Shown here in pieces: positions 45,150 to 58,282 of a DNA stretch of 64,000 bases. The notes under the pieces are model-generated. The model made no database searches. It worked only from the letters and a program-made list of their open reading frames with translations, and was not told the origin of the DNA. The position numbers and the translations under genes are program-made. The stretch is from Scedosporium boydii. Taxonomy: Eukaryota > Ascomycota > Sordariomycetes > Microascales > Microascaceae. The stretch is taken from contig NJFT01000122.1 of the NCBI GenBank assembly GCA_002221725.1, positions 52,578 to 116,577 on the forward strand. The letters run 5' to 3'. Numbering within the stretch: the stretch's first letter is position 1; the number at the start of each line of letters is the position of its first letter.

Positions 45150-46332
45150 ATGGATGAGTCCATCAACCCTGAGCGCCATGTCGCCCAGATGAGCACGTTA
45201 GTGATTAGTCCAGCTCTTGCCACCGTTGCTGCAAGGCGAATACTGACTTCAAGTAGATTACTATTAGTCGCCACGATAGCATCCTACGTACCGCAATATC
45301 GAAGGATACGCAGACGAGATGATGCGACAGGGATCTCAATATGGCATCTGGTCTTTACGACCATCGCCTCCACAGAGCAGTTCGCGTTGCTCTTGGTGCT
45401 CTCGGTGATGAAAATACCGGATGATTATGATTTCCCAGGAGACGGCGCAAATAGTTTGTCTTCGGTTCAGGGGTGGCTAGATTTAGCGCAGATGGGGACC
45501 ATATGGTTCGGCACATCCGGATTGTGAGCTTCCAAGGTTTCCTTCTTAATGAGTGTGGATATGTCATGGATGTGAAGTGGTAAGCTAATATGAAAGAGGC
45601 AGACTGTTCCTTTCTGTCCGCTACCCCGGATCCTCTGCCATGGCCAAAGCATCCGCCATCCTCGTCTATCTTACCTGGTTTTCGGTATCCCTGGGCGCAT
45701 TCATCTTTCAAATCTTCTGTCGAGACTTTTACCGCGATCCCATCAAGCAAGCACAATTAACCTCAGCGTTCCTCGACTGGCACTTCATGGTCCTCAACCC
45801 ATGTGCCACCGCCGCGATTCTACTCTCGTTCTTTGCCCAGTCGCACATGACGCTTTGGCTCCGTTCCCGTGGTGCCCTAAGCATCGAGAGCCTAGCAATC
45901 CAAGTCGTCCTATTCGCCGCTCTTGCATCATCCTGGAGTAAACGCTTACATCCCACCGAAGACGCCTCTGAAGACCCGCATTGTCGGCTCATTGCTTGGT
46001 ACAACTCAGGTGGGTGGGCAGTCTTCAACAGTATCCTGTGGAGCTTAGTCCAGACCTACCTCTTGTTTCTTTCTATTTTTGCCATGTGTATGGGTCCACG
46101 AAGGAGATTATCTGCCAAGAAGAAGAAGAAGCTCCTGAAGAAGCAGAAGAAGAAGGCAAAGAAGGATTCTAAGCCGGATGAGACGACGCCCTTGCTGCCA
46201 TTGTTCCATAAGCCGCCGGAGAAGAAGAGGAGGTTTAGGTCTTTCTTGGCAAAGTTTAAGTGGAGGAAGAAGCAGAAGAAGAGGCGGACGGTCAGTAGGT
46301 GGAGGAGGGTGTTGGGAAGGAGTAACACATGA
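45150..46332 (+). CDS. PQ-loop repeat membrane protein
   Basis: Exons 45150-45523 and 45603-46332 give 367 residues. The first PQ-loop is clear: SYVPQYRRIRRRDDATGIS (45-63), followed by WHLVFTTIASTEQFALLL. About seven membrane helices fit the hydrophobic profile (residues 35-280). The C-terminal 80 residues are very rich in Lys and Arg (KKKKKLLKKQKKKAKK) and would be cytosolic. Related PQ-loop proteins carry cationic amino acids or cystine across vacuolar and lysosomal membranes, or act as sugar transporters; substrate unknown here. The basic tail is coded by AAG/AGG-rich sequence but keeps frame to the stop. The ATG at 45150 was chosen; a second in-frame ATG is at 45189. Confidence 0.8.
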
Positions 46333-47341
46333 TGGGACAGCATAGAGGAGTTGGGGATGATGCATTTAGAGGTCAAGTTCTAGATCTGCATGTCATAGAG
46401 GTTACATTTTCGCAAGATTCAATTTACTGCTCTTCACTTGAAACCCAATGAACAGGCCCGCAAGGCCGTCGAGGTGCCAAACTGCAATCCTCGTGGAGCT
46501 AGAAACACTAAGAATTGGTTTTGTCAACATTAATTTGCTAATGGGCCACCCTTCACGATCCGGGATCCAAGATTCCAAGCCCATCCAGCTTGTCCAAACT
46601 CGATCCATTGATGCGCAGAAATCGGCAAGCTCCCGTTTCTTTCAACCCAAATTTCGACGCCAAGTCAGTCAAGTCCGCAGAAAACAAGGCAATCCTTAAT
46701 CCGATACCGAGCATAGGTCAAGCTCCATTGATCTCGATATTAGAATAATCGATCAAAACAACCAGCCATCCCTTCCCACCTCCAACAAAACACCACCGTC
46801 CACAATATTATCTCATGCACGCCCCCGGCATTAAAAGTTACAAATACCAGAGCAAAAATCCCGGCCCCAAGCAAAACCGGCCACACGTGAGCGGCATCTC
46901 GTGGGTCCCGCAATCAACATATAGATTGGAACCTATATCCATGCCGGCACCCGGCTGGCTCCCCGCGCCCTTTTAGCCGGAGCCTGGTAGGTCAGTGTGA
47001 GCACATTTCGAGAGATGGGAGAACCTGGGCCCGGCTTGGTTCAACGCGCTCATTGCTCATTACCGCGGGCGGGTCTCATTTATGGCGGGTTGTTAATTGG
47101 GAACAGAGCGTCGTGAGCCGTGATTCCGGGGATGATGACGAGTAAAGAGAACCTGTTTGGGGCAGGATAGTGGCTTAATATAAAGATGGGGGGGATTCCG
47201 TGGAAGAGAGAAAAAGGTTGCAAAAATTCTGCTAACCTGGCCATCTCGAGATTTTTTCAACATTTGCCTTTGAAGTTTGACGCATCCATCGATAAGGATA
47301 GCGGAGAGTGGTTCATCGAAGACCAGCATCATTCAGTCACG
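46333..47341. other. Intergenic region, AA9 promoter
   Basis: About 1.0 kb upstream of the AA9 gene. It contains TATAAAG at 47179-47185 and CreA-type SYGGRG words at 46961-46966 (reverse) and 46977-46982. No gene is seen. Confidence 0.5.
46961..47185 (+). promoter_or_regulatory. AA9 promoter elements: TATA box and CreA-type sites
   Basis: TATAAAG (47179-47185) is 157 bp upstream of the AA9 start codon. CCCCGC (reverse GCGGGG, 46961-46966) and CCGGAG (46977-46982) match the SYGGRG binding word of the carbon catabolite repressor CreA, which commonly controls such genes. The words are short and chance matches are possible. Confidence 0.35.
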
Positions 47342-48233
47342 ATGCTCACCCAGATTCTCACCACCCTCACGCTGGCTCTCGGGGTCAGCGCCCACTGTAC
47401 GTCTCGCAATTTGCCCCATCATCATAGCTAGATGTAGATTCCCACGAATCAACCGATCTCGCCCCGGACGATTTTTCAGATCGATAATTTCTGCTTTGCG
47501 CAAAGCGCCAGTTACTAACAGAAATCAAATCAACTAGACACCTTTCCCTCGATCCAGTCCACGGGCGACTGGCAATACGTCCGCAGAGCAGACAACTGGC
47601 AAAGCAATGGTTTCGTAGGCAGTGTCACCTCCGAGCAGATGCGCTGCTTCCAGTCCCGTGAAGAGCCTTCAAAAGCGACCTTCACTGTCGCCGCCGGCTC
47701 CCAAGTCACCTACAACGCCCTCCCCAACGTCTACCACCCCGGCCCCATGGCTTTCTACCTCGCCAAGGTACCCGAGGGCCAGACTATCGATACCTTTGAC
47801 GGTGCTGGCGACGTATGGTTCAAGATCTACCACGAGCAACCCAACTTTGGCGGGCAGTTGACGTGGCCGAGCAACGGTATGACATGCATCTTTAACAGGC
47901 TCGCCGAGACCCATTGATCTGATCTCGTTTACTGATCTGCGGAATGCAGGCAAGTCTAATTTCCCCGTCACGATCCCCGCTTGCATCGCTCCAGGAGACT
48001 ATCTCCTGCGTGCCGAGCACATCGGCCTCCACGCCGCCCAGTCACCCGGCGGTGCCCAATTCTACATTTCATGCGCACAACTCACCGTTACCGGCGGAGG
48101 TAGCACCGACCCGCCCAACAAGGTCGCCTTCCCCGGTGCATACAAGGCTTCGGACCCAGGCATCCAGATCAATATTAACTACCCCGTGCCGACGTCGTAC
48201 CAGAACCCAGGTCCTGCTGTGTTCAAGTGCTGA
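47342..48233 (+). CDS. AA9 lytic polysaccharide monooxygenase, single domain
   Basis: Exons 47342-47396, 47538-47876 and 47950-48233 encode 225 residues. The signal peptide (1-17, ending GVSA) is followed by His18, which becomes the N-terminal histidine of the copper brace. The second brace histidine is His85 in [10 protein letters not shown]. The axial tyrosine is Tyr170 in [12 protein letters not shown], with the second-sphere Gln168 and the His in IGLHAA. A disulphide pair is expected from Cys55 and Cys173. LPMOs use copper, a reductant and H2O2 or O2 to oxidise cellulose or hemicellulose chains outside the cell. There is no C-terminal CBM1 or linker. The first intron falls right after the His18 codon. 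All catalytic residues are intact. Confidence 0.95.
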
Positions 48234-49051
48234 ACGGATCTACGTTTTTCTCTTTTGGGGAATGGAACTTGGGAATCGTGCGGGATTATTAGATTTTAGT
48301 GAGCAGCATTCCCGGATGGTATGAACATCAACGGAAGAAATTGAACGAGCATTGGTTAATTTTGAGAACATCTGGCGCAACGAAGAAATTGATTCTACTT
48401 GTATGTTTTGATGCCATTACCCAAGACGAGGCCACGATCTCGGTTCCTGAGGTCATCCTCAGCCGCTCTTCCTATTTCACTGCCTTTGCAGTGGCGGAGC
48501 ATGCAGGTCGGTTCACGATTCGGACCGGCTCTCTAGCTCCTTGAGTCTGTTTTCTGAGGCCTGCGTGCGGCTGAACACAAGCCACACCCAGCGACAAAGT
48601 CCGATCAATCCTCTGTGAAAGATTTCCTAATCACTGGCGGAACTCGATTAAACTAAAACAGCACGGATACTAGCGTGGTTCAAACATTGGGGTTGTCCAA
48701 GCATGTTCGCAGATTCGATGACCCTTTGCGGCTACCCTTGGTGCAATATGATCACGCTTGCATGCAATACTGGTAGCCTGGCGGTGGAGACTCTGAATCA
48801 GTCTACCCTATGCAACACTATCCAATTGCGCGAACACTGTATGACCAGACGGGGATTCTTCCTGTGTGAATTGAGAATTCGAACCCTTCATGGATTCATT
48901 TCGTATCGTATTAGCTCGTAGTGAGAATGGTATATACATGTCTAAGACTCCAGTATCGCCAATTAGAAACACTCCTCCCCCGCTCCTCAAACAAGGACAC
49001 CCATAACCTAAAACAAGAAGACGCCGACTACTTTTGATTGCTTTCGTGATC
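48234..49051. other. Convergent intergenic region, no gene seen
   Basis: About 0.8 kb between the AA9 and LURP-one-like stop codons. Short open frames only. Confidence 0.5.
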
Positions 49052-49699
49052 CTATTCGTTTTTCTCATCCAGGCAAATACACATGGCTGCCACGAGCGCC
49101 ATGTCAACGCCGGGAGCAATGGTGACAGTGTAAGTCTGGGCTCCCATCAGGTAGTGCTTGGCGGTTCGGTCACGCTTGATCCGGGCGACCACGAAGCCTG
49201 TGGCCTCGTCGACGATGTCGGCCTTGGAGGACCGCCAATTTCCCCTCATGACGAGGGTCTCGTACTTTCCTGTTCGCGAAGTGAACGTGATGGTTGCTTT
49301 GGAGCCGATGACTGTATTGGCACAAAAGGTGTGGTTAGTGAAATAGAGTAGACACGTATTCCGAAAGAGGAGAGTCCTACGTTGAACTAAGCTATTTTTC
49401 ACCTCCATAATTAATTGCCCCGTGCTATTCGTGACGGCAAAAGTCGCGTGGAGACTAAGAATTTTCTTCGAGATTGTGAACATGTGGTTTCCCAGCATGT
49501 CGGTCACGTCCTTGCGGCCGCTGAGAGACAGCACGCTCCCCTTGACTTTCAGCAAGGGCATGCCATTGGCGAGACGGATATCGAAGCTATCGCCGGAGAG
49601 GGAGAGAAGCTTTTCATCAATGACTAGGACTTCAGTTTGGCGGGCCGTAAAGGTGTCGAAGAGGCCGATGGGCTGCGGGGCGGGTTGGAGCCACTCCAT
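49052..49699 (-). CDS. LURP-one-related (tubby-like fold) protein
   Basis: Exons 49699-49381 and 49311-49052 give 192 residues. The 69-nt intron (GTAGGA...CACTAAC...TACAG) has no stop and is a multiple of three, but splicing joins EVKNSLVQ to LIGSKATITF, as expected for the fold. Features: LVIDEKLLSLSGDSFDIRLANG, GSVLSLSGRKDVTDMLGNHMF, ATITFTSRTGKYE and ARIKRDRTAKHYLMGAQTYTVTIAPGVDMAL, matching the LOR/DUF567 12-stranded barrel with a central helix. LOR proteins may bind membranes or phosphoinositides; the role in fungi is not settled. No signal peptide. The C-terminal hydrophobic helix (MALVAAMCICLDE) would be the buried central helix. Confidence 0.85.
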   Translation of the reverse strand: MEWLQPAPQPIGLFDTFTARQTEVLVIDEKLLSLSGDSFDIRLANGMPLLKVKGSVLSLSGRKDVTDMLGNHMFTISKKILSLHATFAVTNSTGQLIMEVKNSLVQRRTLLFRNTCLLYFTNHTFCANTVIGSKATITFTSRTGKYETLVMRGNWRSSKADIVDEATGFVVARIKRDRTAKHYLMGAQTYTVTIAPGVDMALVAAMCICLDEKNE

Positions 49700-51018
49700 T
49701 GTGTAAGAGTTGATCCTGGAATGAGGACTTTGGGGTTATTATTGGACTAAGTCAAAAAAGGGAGAAGAGGAAAATCTTGGTTTGTTCTTATGAGAAATTA
49801 AAACCATTAGACAGCTAAAGCGAAAGGCGAGAAAAGAATGATGTGGGCTAGAGAAGCCATGGCAGACTTGCGGAATGGAGCAGGCCGATATTTGTAGCCT
49901 GCTCAAGTATTGAATCAAGGACTATTATGGATGCATTTGCTATTAGGTAGGACAATGGTCTCGGGTATCTTGGTGGCGGAGCATGGGTAGGAACTGGACG
50001 AGATACAGCGACAGCGGGATCTAATCGTGCGGCTGAGGTGATAGGACTTCAATTTTTTGATTCTTGAAGCGGTCAAGGCCAGGTCAACCACGCTTTCTTC
50101 GGTTCGTTTCTTCGGGTCCGTCCGTTTTTGTTACTTAAAATATCTCAGCCCCTGAGGCTTCTCTTCCCACAAGTGGCATGCCCGCTAATGGTGACCTTGG
50201 GTGGACAGTCTTCCAGAAATCCCCGCCCCAAGAGACGATGGTTTGGAAAGCTTGTCAGGCCCTGATCTAGCGTCTTAAAGAAGGAAATGGAAAGGTCAGC
50301 ATCAAATCAATAGTCCAGCCCCACACAGCCACTAAATTTAAGTCTAACTGTCCTGCAGGCTCGTTACCATGATGCCCCTGGATCTGCATGCTACAGCCTA
50401 AACTCTAAACGGACTGCTGTGCGAGCGGCTGTTTGAGGCGCCACGGTCACATCAAATCATTGGATCTGTCGCTCCAACCTAACATTTCTCGGGCGCGTCG
50501 AGGGGGACTTTCGTAACTCGGATCGGTAAACATTTCCCATACTGCTCAAGAACTGCAGGCCGTTGACTTGATCACGAGGCGTCTCACGGAATTAAAGCCA
50601 GGCTGTAAGATTCAGGGATTACAAATAGGGAAGAGCAAATCCCAGCTGCGTCCAAACATGCCGAAGCCCTTCTTTGGATCACTCCAATCCAAACTTCGGA
50701 GCCGACACCGCACGCGGGTTGCGCTCGGCTCCAGCTCGGTCGGAGAGCAACGGAAGGACCACCCTTCTACACAAAAGCGAATCTTGAGATAAAAGATGCG
50801 GCAATTTACAAATTAAGTTGATGAAATCGCATCTGCAACCATCAGCGCGTCTTAATCTGAAAGGGGAAGCCAACATCGTGGGCAAGCCAAGCCATTGTAG
50901 GAATAAAAAGGGTAGAAAATTATGAAAGTCAATGAAAATGAATAACTGAGGCAATAGCAACCGAAAAATAAAAAAGAGAGCCGAGAGAAGAGAAGAAATA
51001 TCGAGTTCCTTCCCTCCC
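49700..51018. other. Intergenic region, 1.3 kb, no gene seen
   Basis: Contains the LURP-one-like promoter and the 3' flank of the SDR gene. AT-rich towards 50870-51000. Open frames are unsupported. Confidence 0.5.
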
Positions 51019-52008
51019 CTACTCCTCGATAATGGTCGTAAACTCAAACATTTCCTTGGTCGCCACCGCCTCCTGGCCGTCTCTATCAGTGCTCACCGAA
51101 ACATCCTCCCATTGACTGAGCAGCTTCAGCATTTCCTCGCACTTCTGGCGTGCAGAGCCCATTCCATCGGACCCCAGTGCAACCCGCACCGCCCACGATC
51201 GGCCGGCCGCTACACCCTCTCTTTTGATAATGTCCACCATTCTCGCCGATGCTTTTGCCAAATCGCCTGGCATGTGTGCCATGGGATTTGCGACGTAATG
51301 CCCGACCAAATTGTTGAACAGAGGCTCATAGGCCTGGATGGATGGCCCGTTATTCCCGAATCCTGAGTCTCCCTCACTGCGTGGTTGGCCGAGATGAGTC
51401 GGGAACCCTCCGCATTCGAACGCGACACAGCGGAGATTCAATGGTCGGATTTCCTTGTGCAAGCCTTCGACATACGCACTCAAGGCGGCCTTGGACGCTG
51501 CGTAGTGGGAGAGGAATGGCTGAGAAGTCCACGCCGTGCTTGAGGATGTAAACGCGATGCATCCGTGGCCTTGAGATCGAAGGAAAGGGAGGACGGCGCG
51601 GGTCACGCGCATGTGTCCAAACAGGTTGACTTGGAACATGTTGTTGACGTATTCATCACTAGTGGTTGTTGGTCAGCGCTGGCTAAGAGTCGATGGTGGA
51701 CAGGAGAAGATGGCTCCTTACTCGGCCTCCTCGGCACTCTTCATGGAGGACATTCCGGCGTTATTCACCACGACATCGATGTGCCCAAAGGTTTCCCAGG
51801 CTCTCCCAATCTGGGCCTTTATCGTTGAACTGTCGGCGGTAATATCCAGCTCTAGAAGGGCCACGTTCTCAGATTTGAGATTGCCGATGCGTTCTTCTAC
51901 TCGACGCCCAGAGGCGATCACCTTGTCTCCACGGGAGACGATGTGGTCAACAAGAGCCGCACCAATCCCTGAGGTGCTGCCAGTAATGAGCCAGATAAGA
52001 GGGGCCAT
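51019..52008 (-). CDS. Short-chain dehydrogenase/reductase (classical SDR)
   Basis: Exons 52008-51722 and 51658-51019 encode 308 residues. The NAD(P)-binding TGSTSGIG lies at 9-16, NNAG near residue 84, the catalytic Ser in AFTSSSTAW (about 135), and YAASK with Tyr148 and Lys152. The basic SGRRVEER after strand 2 suggests NADPH preference. The C-terminal 110 residues resemble oxidoreductases acting on aromatic or lipid alcohols, but the substrate is not readable. It is transcribed away from the Zn2Cys6 regulator, with a 385-bp shared promoter, so it may be a target of that regulator and part of the aromatic cluster. Confidence 0.9.
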
Positions 52009-52393
52009 GGTCGTTAAAGTGCGATATTGATGATCTTGGTTCTGGTTGAGGAATGATTTGCAGATTTGGAGATTGGAAGTTGCAATCCATGGTGAAAATC
52101 GTTTTGGCTTTATACTTCCTTCCACCTTGCAAAAATCAGCATCATCTTAGCCGCTTCTAATCTTGATCTTGAGGTTGAGCCTTCCATGGATCATCAACGG
52201 AGCGTGTTCGGTCGAGCGACGGACCAAGACCAGTGTATTATGTCACGTGACGCGGACGAATCACTCCAGGTGCCGGACGAATACTTGCCCATGATCCGTC
52301 TCACCACCACCTCATCCGTCTCAAGCGAGACAATTTACCCCCTCGTCCGTCTCCCCGTAATGCGCCATTCCGAAAACGCCAGGACAATCGAAA
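52009..52393. promoter_or_regulatory. Divergent promoter, SDR and Zn2Cys6 regulator
   Basis: 385 bp containing the palindrome GTCACGTGAC at 52242-52251, centred between the two start codons. This is an extended E-box (Cbf1/bHLH-like). No CGG-N-CCG palindrome of Zn2Cys6 type is obvious. Confidence 0.35.
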
Positions 52394-54660
52394 ATGTCGC
52401 ACGTACGCAGGAAGATGAGAAAAGGAACTCGGAGTTGTGCCGAATGTGAGCTTCTCCGCTTGAGTGCTGATGTCTATCTGGTGGTGTGGAAGGCTCCCCA
52501 TTGATTCGGGCCAAACCCGTTGACGTATCCTCGAGTGGACAGGTCGGCGGCGAAAGGTACGGTGCATTTTTGCCGAATCGGAGTCTATCTGTACGCCCTG
52601 TTTGGGTCGTGGTTCGCCCTGCATTGACCAACGAGACCTGCCTGCCGTTGGCGTTGGTCCGCGGGCGAGCTCTTCTACACACTCCACGTCCAACACGGAG
52701 GAAAGCCACTTCTCGGCTTCGGAGCCACATTCGATGTAAGTCTAGACTGCGGGGTAACAGGAAACTAGTAGTAAATGTGAATTGAAGTTCACACGGCTGA
52801 TTCGGATTAGTGAACATTCTACAGACGTTCAAAGTGTAGGAGGGACAGAATTCAAGATACCGCTGGTATCCGCACTAAGCGTATCTCCGGTGCGGTTTGA
52901 CCTTGGCTGCCTTTCTAACGTGTCCCCTCTTAACATTTGAGATTAGTCATTACTATCAGCACCGAGTCGCGAGGATGGGCGCTCCGGGGGACCTTCACAG
53001 ATCCAGACTCCTTCCACATTTACGACGACACAACATGAACCGACCACCTCTTTTCTCAGCAATAATGATGATACCAGTCCTGGGGCAGTCTGTGAAAGGC
53101 TCCGCCGGACTCTCCCGGACTTTGATGCTCTATTGGCAACTTTCAGAATCAAAGGATTCTGGTGGAATAGCTTCCGTCAAAAGACACGTGCTATCAGTAA
53201 CTCCCCGGTGGAAGACCTAATCTCATTTGCGACCAAGAACTACACAAGCCAAAAGCCTGCGGAAATAGGTCTCCTCGTGGTAGCCTACGCGCGTTGTATT
53301 AACAACGGTGGGGATCTTTATGCCTTAGTAGAAAGGTTGGTGATTTCCAACTTCGCCTACTTAACTACGGTGGAAGGTATGGAGTGCTTGGTCTTGCTGG
53401 CAAAGTCTTATACCGACATTGGCCAGCCGCGCCGCGCTTGGCTTACTTGGCGGCGTGGGTTGATGATGGCCCAGTTTTTGGTAAATACTTCCGTCGTCTT
53501 TCTCCTCCCAACTTTGGTACTTAGTTGTGACGCTGACGAGTTACGAAATCATCATCACCCAGGGGTACTATTCCGAAGACAAGGATGCAACTATCCAGAG
53601 GGTGTGGTGGAGCATATACCATGGTGACCGCTTTACCAGTCTACTCCTTGGGCTTCCGCATGGCTTCAGCGACACCTACTATGAAGCACTGTTAGACAGC
53701 TCGGCGGAAAATTCGATGCCAGCAGAACATTATTTCACGCTTCGCTGTGCGATGCTCGCTGGGAAAATTATTCAGCGTAATATCGTTCCCAGAGAGAAGT
53801 CCTTCGCTCGGAGCCTCGTCATTGATGAGGAGCTGGAGAAGATTGCATCTTCTCTCCCCGAGGAGTGGTGGCGCATACCCACCGCACTGCCTCAGTCGCA
53901 TAGCGAACTCGATAGCTTAAGAGAACGGATTCTCCAACAATTCTACTACTTTCATGTCAGAAGCTATCTCCACCTCCCCTTCATCGCGTCATCTGGGGCA
54001 TCTTCAAACAAGAGCGCTGTGTCCCGGGGCATCGCCATGACTTCAGCCCGCGCGATGCTTGAGCGGTTCCTCCTCCTACGGACCGAGATTGCTCCCGGGG
54101 CTCCCCTGTTCGAGTGCAAGACAAGCGACTTCGTGGGGCTAACTGCAGCGGTGATCCTGGCGCTTTGTCTCTTTGGTAATGGCGCTCTCCCTGACCCCTT
54201 AAGGTACGACAGTGATTGGAATTTAATCTCCACCACAAACGCAAGTTTCGAGCGGGAGGTTCAATCGAGTGGGTGTAACATGGCGGCTCAATGCTGCCAA
54301 ACGCTCAAGGCGCTCTTGCATTCCCAGTACCCTCAGCCTGACGGGTGTAAGTTGAAGGATATTTTTATTCCATATTTCGGGCAGATCACTAGGAGGGCGG
54401 GTGGTCCCACAGATACGCCCGCTGTGAATGAGAGTCGTTCCCACAACATATCTCTTGGACCGGTGCTGCAACCCACTCCAAATCAGACATCAACAGAACC
54501 TACGGAGGAAACAACTGCCGACCTAAGGAGTACCGCCGCCTCCTTTGAATACGTTGGCTACGATGTGCCCAATATATTGTCAGTAGACAGTGATATGGTT
54601 GGCTCCTGGTCTGATTTCCTCTTGGATCTTAGTCAAGATTGGGATATGTTCACGAATTAG
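52394..54660 (+). CDS. Zn2Cys6 transcription factor with fungal-specific regulatory domain
   Basis: Five exons, 52394-52445, 52543-52735, 52811-52835, 52947-53480 and 53563-54660, give 633 residues. The binuclear zinc cluster is split by the first intron: Cys15, Cys18, Cys25, Cys34, Cys37 and Cys44 (spacing CX2CX6CX8CX2CX6C), with RRRKVRC as the basic recognition stretch. Ser/Thr-rich residues 50-125 form a linker. The middle region (about 205-520) has the fungal_trans pattern: AWLTWRRGLMMAQFL joined to GYYSEDKDATIQRVWWSIYHGDRFTSLLLGLP. The acidic C-terminus (SWSDFLLDLSQDWDMF) could activate transcription. Exon 3 is only 25 nt, so that junction is less certain. Nuclear; likely a local regulator of the neighbouring oxidoreductases (inference). 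Confidence 0.8.
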
Positions 54661-55538
54661 GGGTTTGGGAAATATGGACTAGTCGCGAGGGTCTCCTTGA
54701 AATTCGAGGCGACCCAAAGGCCTAAAATAGGGATACAGTTAGCGTCGATGGGCTGTACACGAGCTATGAGGTCTAACGACCAACGACCAAGGCCCGCATT
54801 ACGAGCGAATGAGATCTGTTCGGTGTTCTCAAGGGATGGATGAAGACTGAGGAAACATGATGGGTCAAAGACAGCGACGAAAAGCGCTTGTAGATATACC
54901 CCGCCTCGAACACGCATCATTAGACTCCCATGATCCTTGGGTTGTCTTCCATTCTTGGAATCACAGTTGATCATGAGCCCCTCTGCGATTCTCCAAGGAC
55001 TTGTAACCCGGGCAAGATTTCCAAGCCCCGATCCCTGCCACGTGTTAGTTTGTTTGCAGTAAGGTTAAAAGACTAAAAGTTCGATAGGTTATACAAACTC
55101 ACCTATTCAGAATCATCCGAACGTTATCCCGTGCTCTAACGCCTAGGTTCTCGATCCGATGGACAGTTCCTCGATACCGTTTCATTTTCCAAGCCCCTGG
55201 AATGCGAGGCGGCCGCTCTATATTTTCTTAGATCGGGCACCACCTCTCAACCTTCGCTTCTCACCCGCCAATCCTCGACGATGCAAAATACCGGTTCTGG
55301 ACGGTTCTATAGTCGTGACGGTGACACTGTGCCGCACCTGCGGACTACGCAATCAATTCGCTGAACCCCATGGGCGGTTCTGAAGGAGTGAGGAAGAGAA
55401 ATACCGAAAAATATAATAAGGATATTACATCCGGAACGATATCAAGATAACACAATACCGTTACCAATGCATGAGGACAACGGGGTAGACGTTTCAATTC
55501 CCCTGGACCTCGTCCATTTAATTGTGCGTTGATTGTAT
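54661..55538. other. Convergent intergenic region, no gene seen
   Basis: About 0.9 kb between the regulator and VAO stop codons. A minus-strand frame at 54657-54974 lacks any splice or family support. Confidence 0.5.
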
Positions 55539-57769
<2,231 letters not shown>

Positions 57770-58282
57770 TTCAGCGGATTGATTAACGTTTGCCGTTGTG
57801 CCGTTGCTATGCGAAGTGGGTAAAACCTCCGGAATATAGAATATGAGAGTTGAATGAGGTTTACAAGGCGATATGGAGACAAAGACCAACGAACTTATAC
57901 ACAGGCATAGCTACAGCTAAGATGGACAGTGAGAACCAAGAATCTCAAATCACTAATACACATTTAGATTCGCGTCCTCCACCTCCACCGTACAGGCCCC
58001 GCCCCCACCGTACCGGCCCCGCCTCCGCAGTAAGCAGTAACAAAGACCCCTCTGCCTAGGCCCCGACACGAAGTTGCAGCGTTAGACGATATACCGTTAC
58101 ATCAGTCTCGCCAATGACGCAAGGATATTTGCCGTGCTAGTTAGGTGGTGGTCTAATTCTTTGAAAAATGGCTAACTGATCAACCTTCGTTGGTGAGCCA
58201 AAACCATAAGACGGGACCTGAACCACCCACCCCATGAATCCGTTCGTTCTTCCGAAAAACCTAAACATTTGTAGTCTCAGCC
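57770..58282. promoter_or_regulatory. Bidirectional VAO/SDR promoter with 20-bp tandem repeat
   Basis: 512 bp between the VAO (minus) and SDR (plus) start codons. It holds two adjacent 20-bp direct repeats (57985-58004 and 58005-58024) of CCACCGTACMGGCCCCGCC plus one base, 18 of 20 identical. The repeat carries CCGTAC.GG and GC-box-like CCCCGCC words and could bind the zinc-finger regulators encoded nearby. Confidence 0.5.
57985..58024. repeat. Tandem 20-bp direct repeat in divergent promoter
   Basis: Two head-to-tail copies differing at positions 10 and 20 only. Placed about 215 bp from the VAO ATG and 260 bp from the SDR ATG. Confidence 0.85.
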
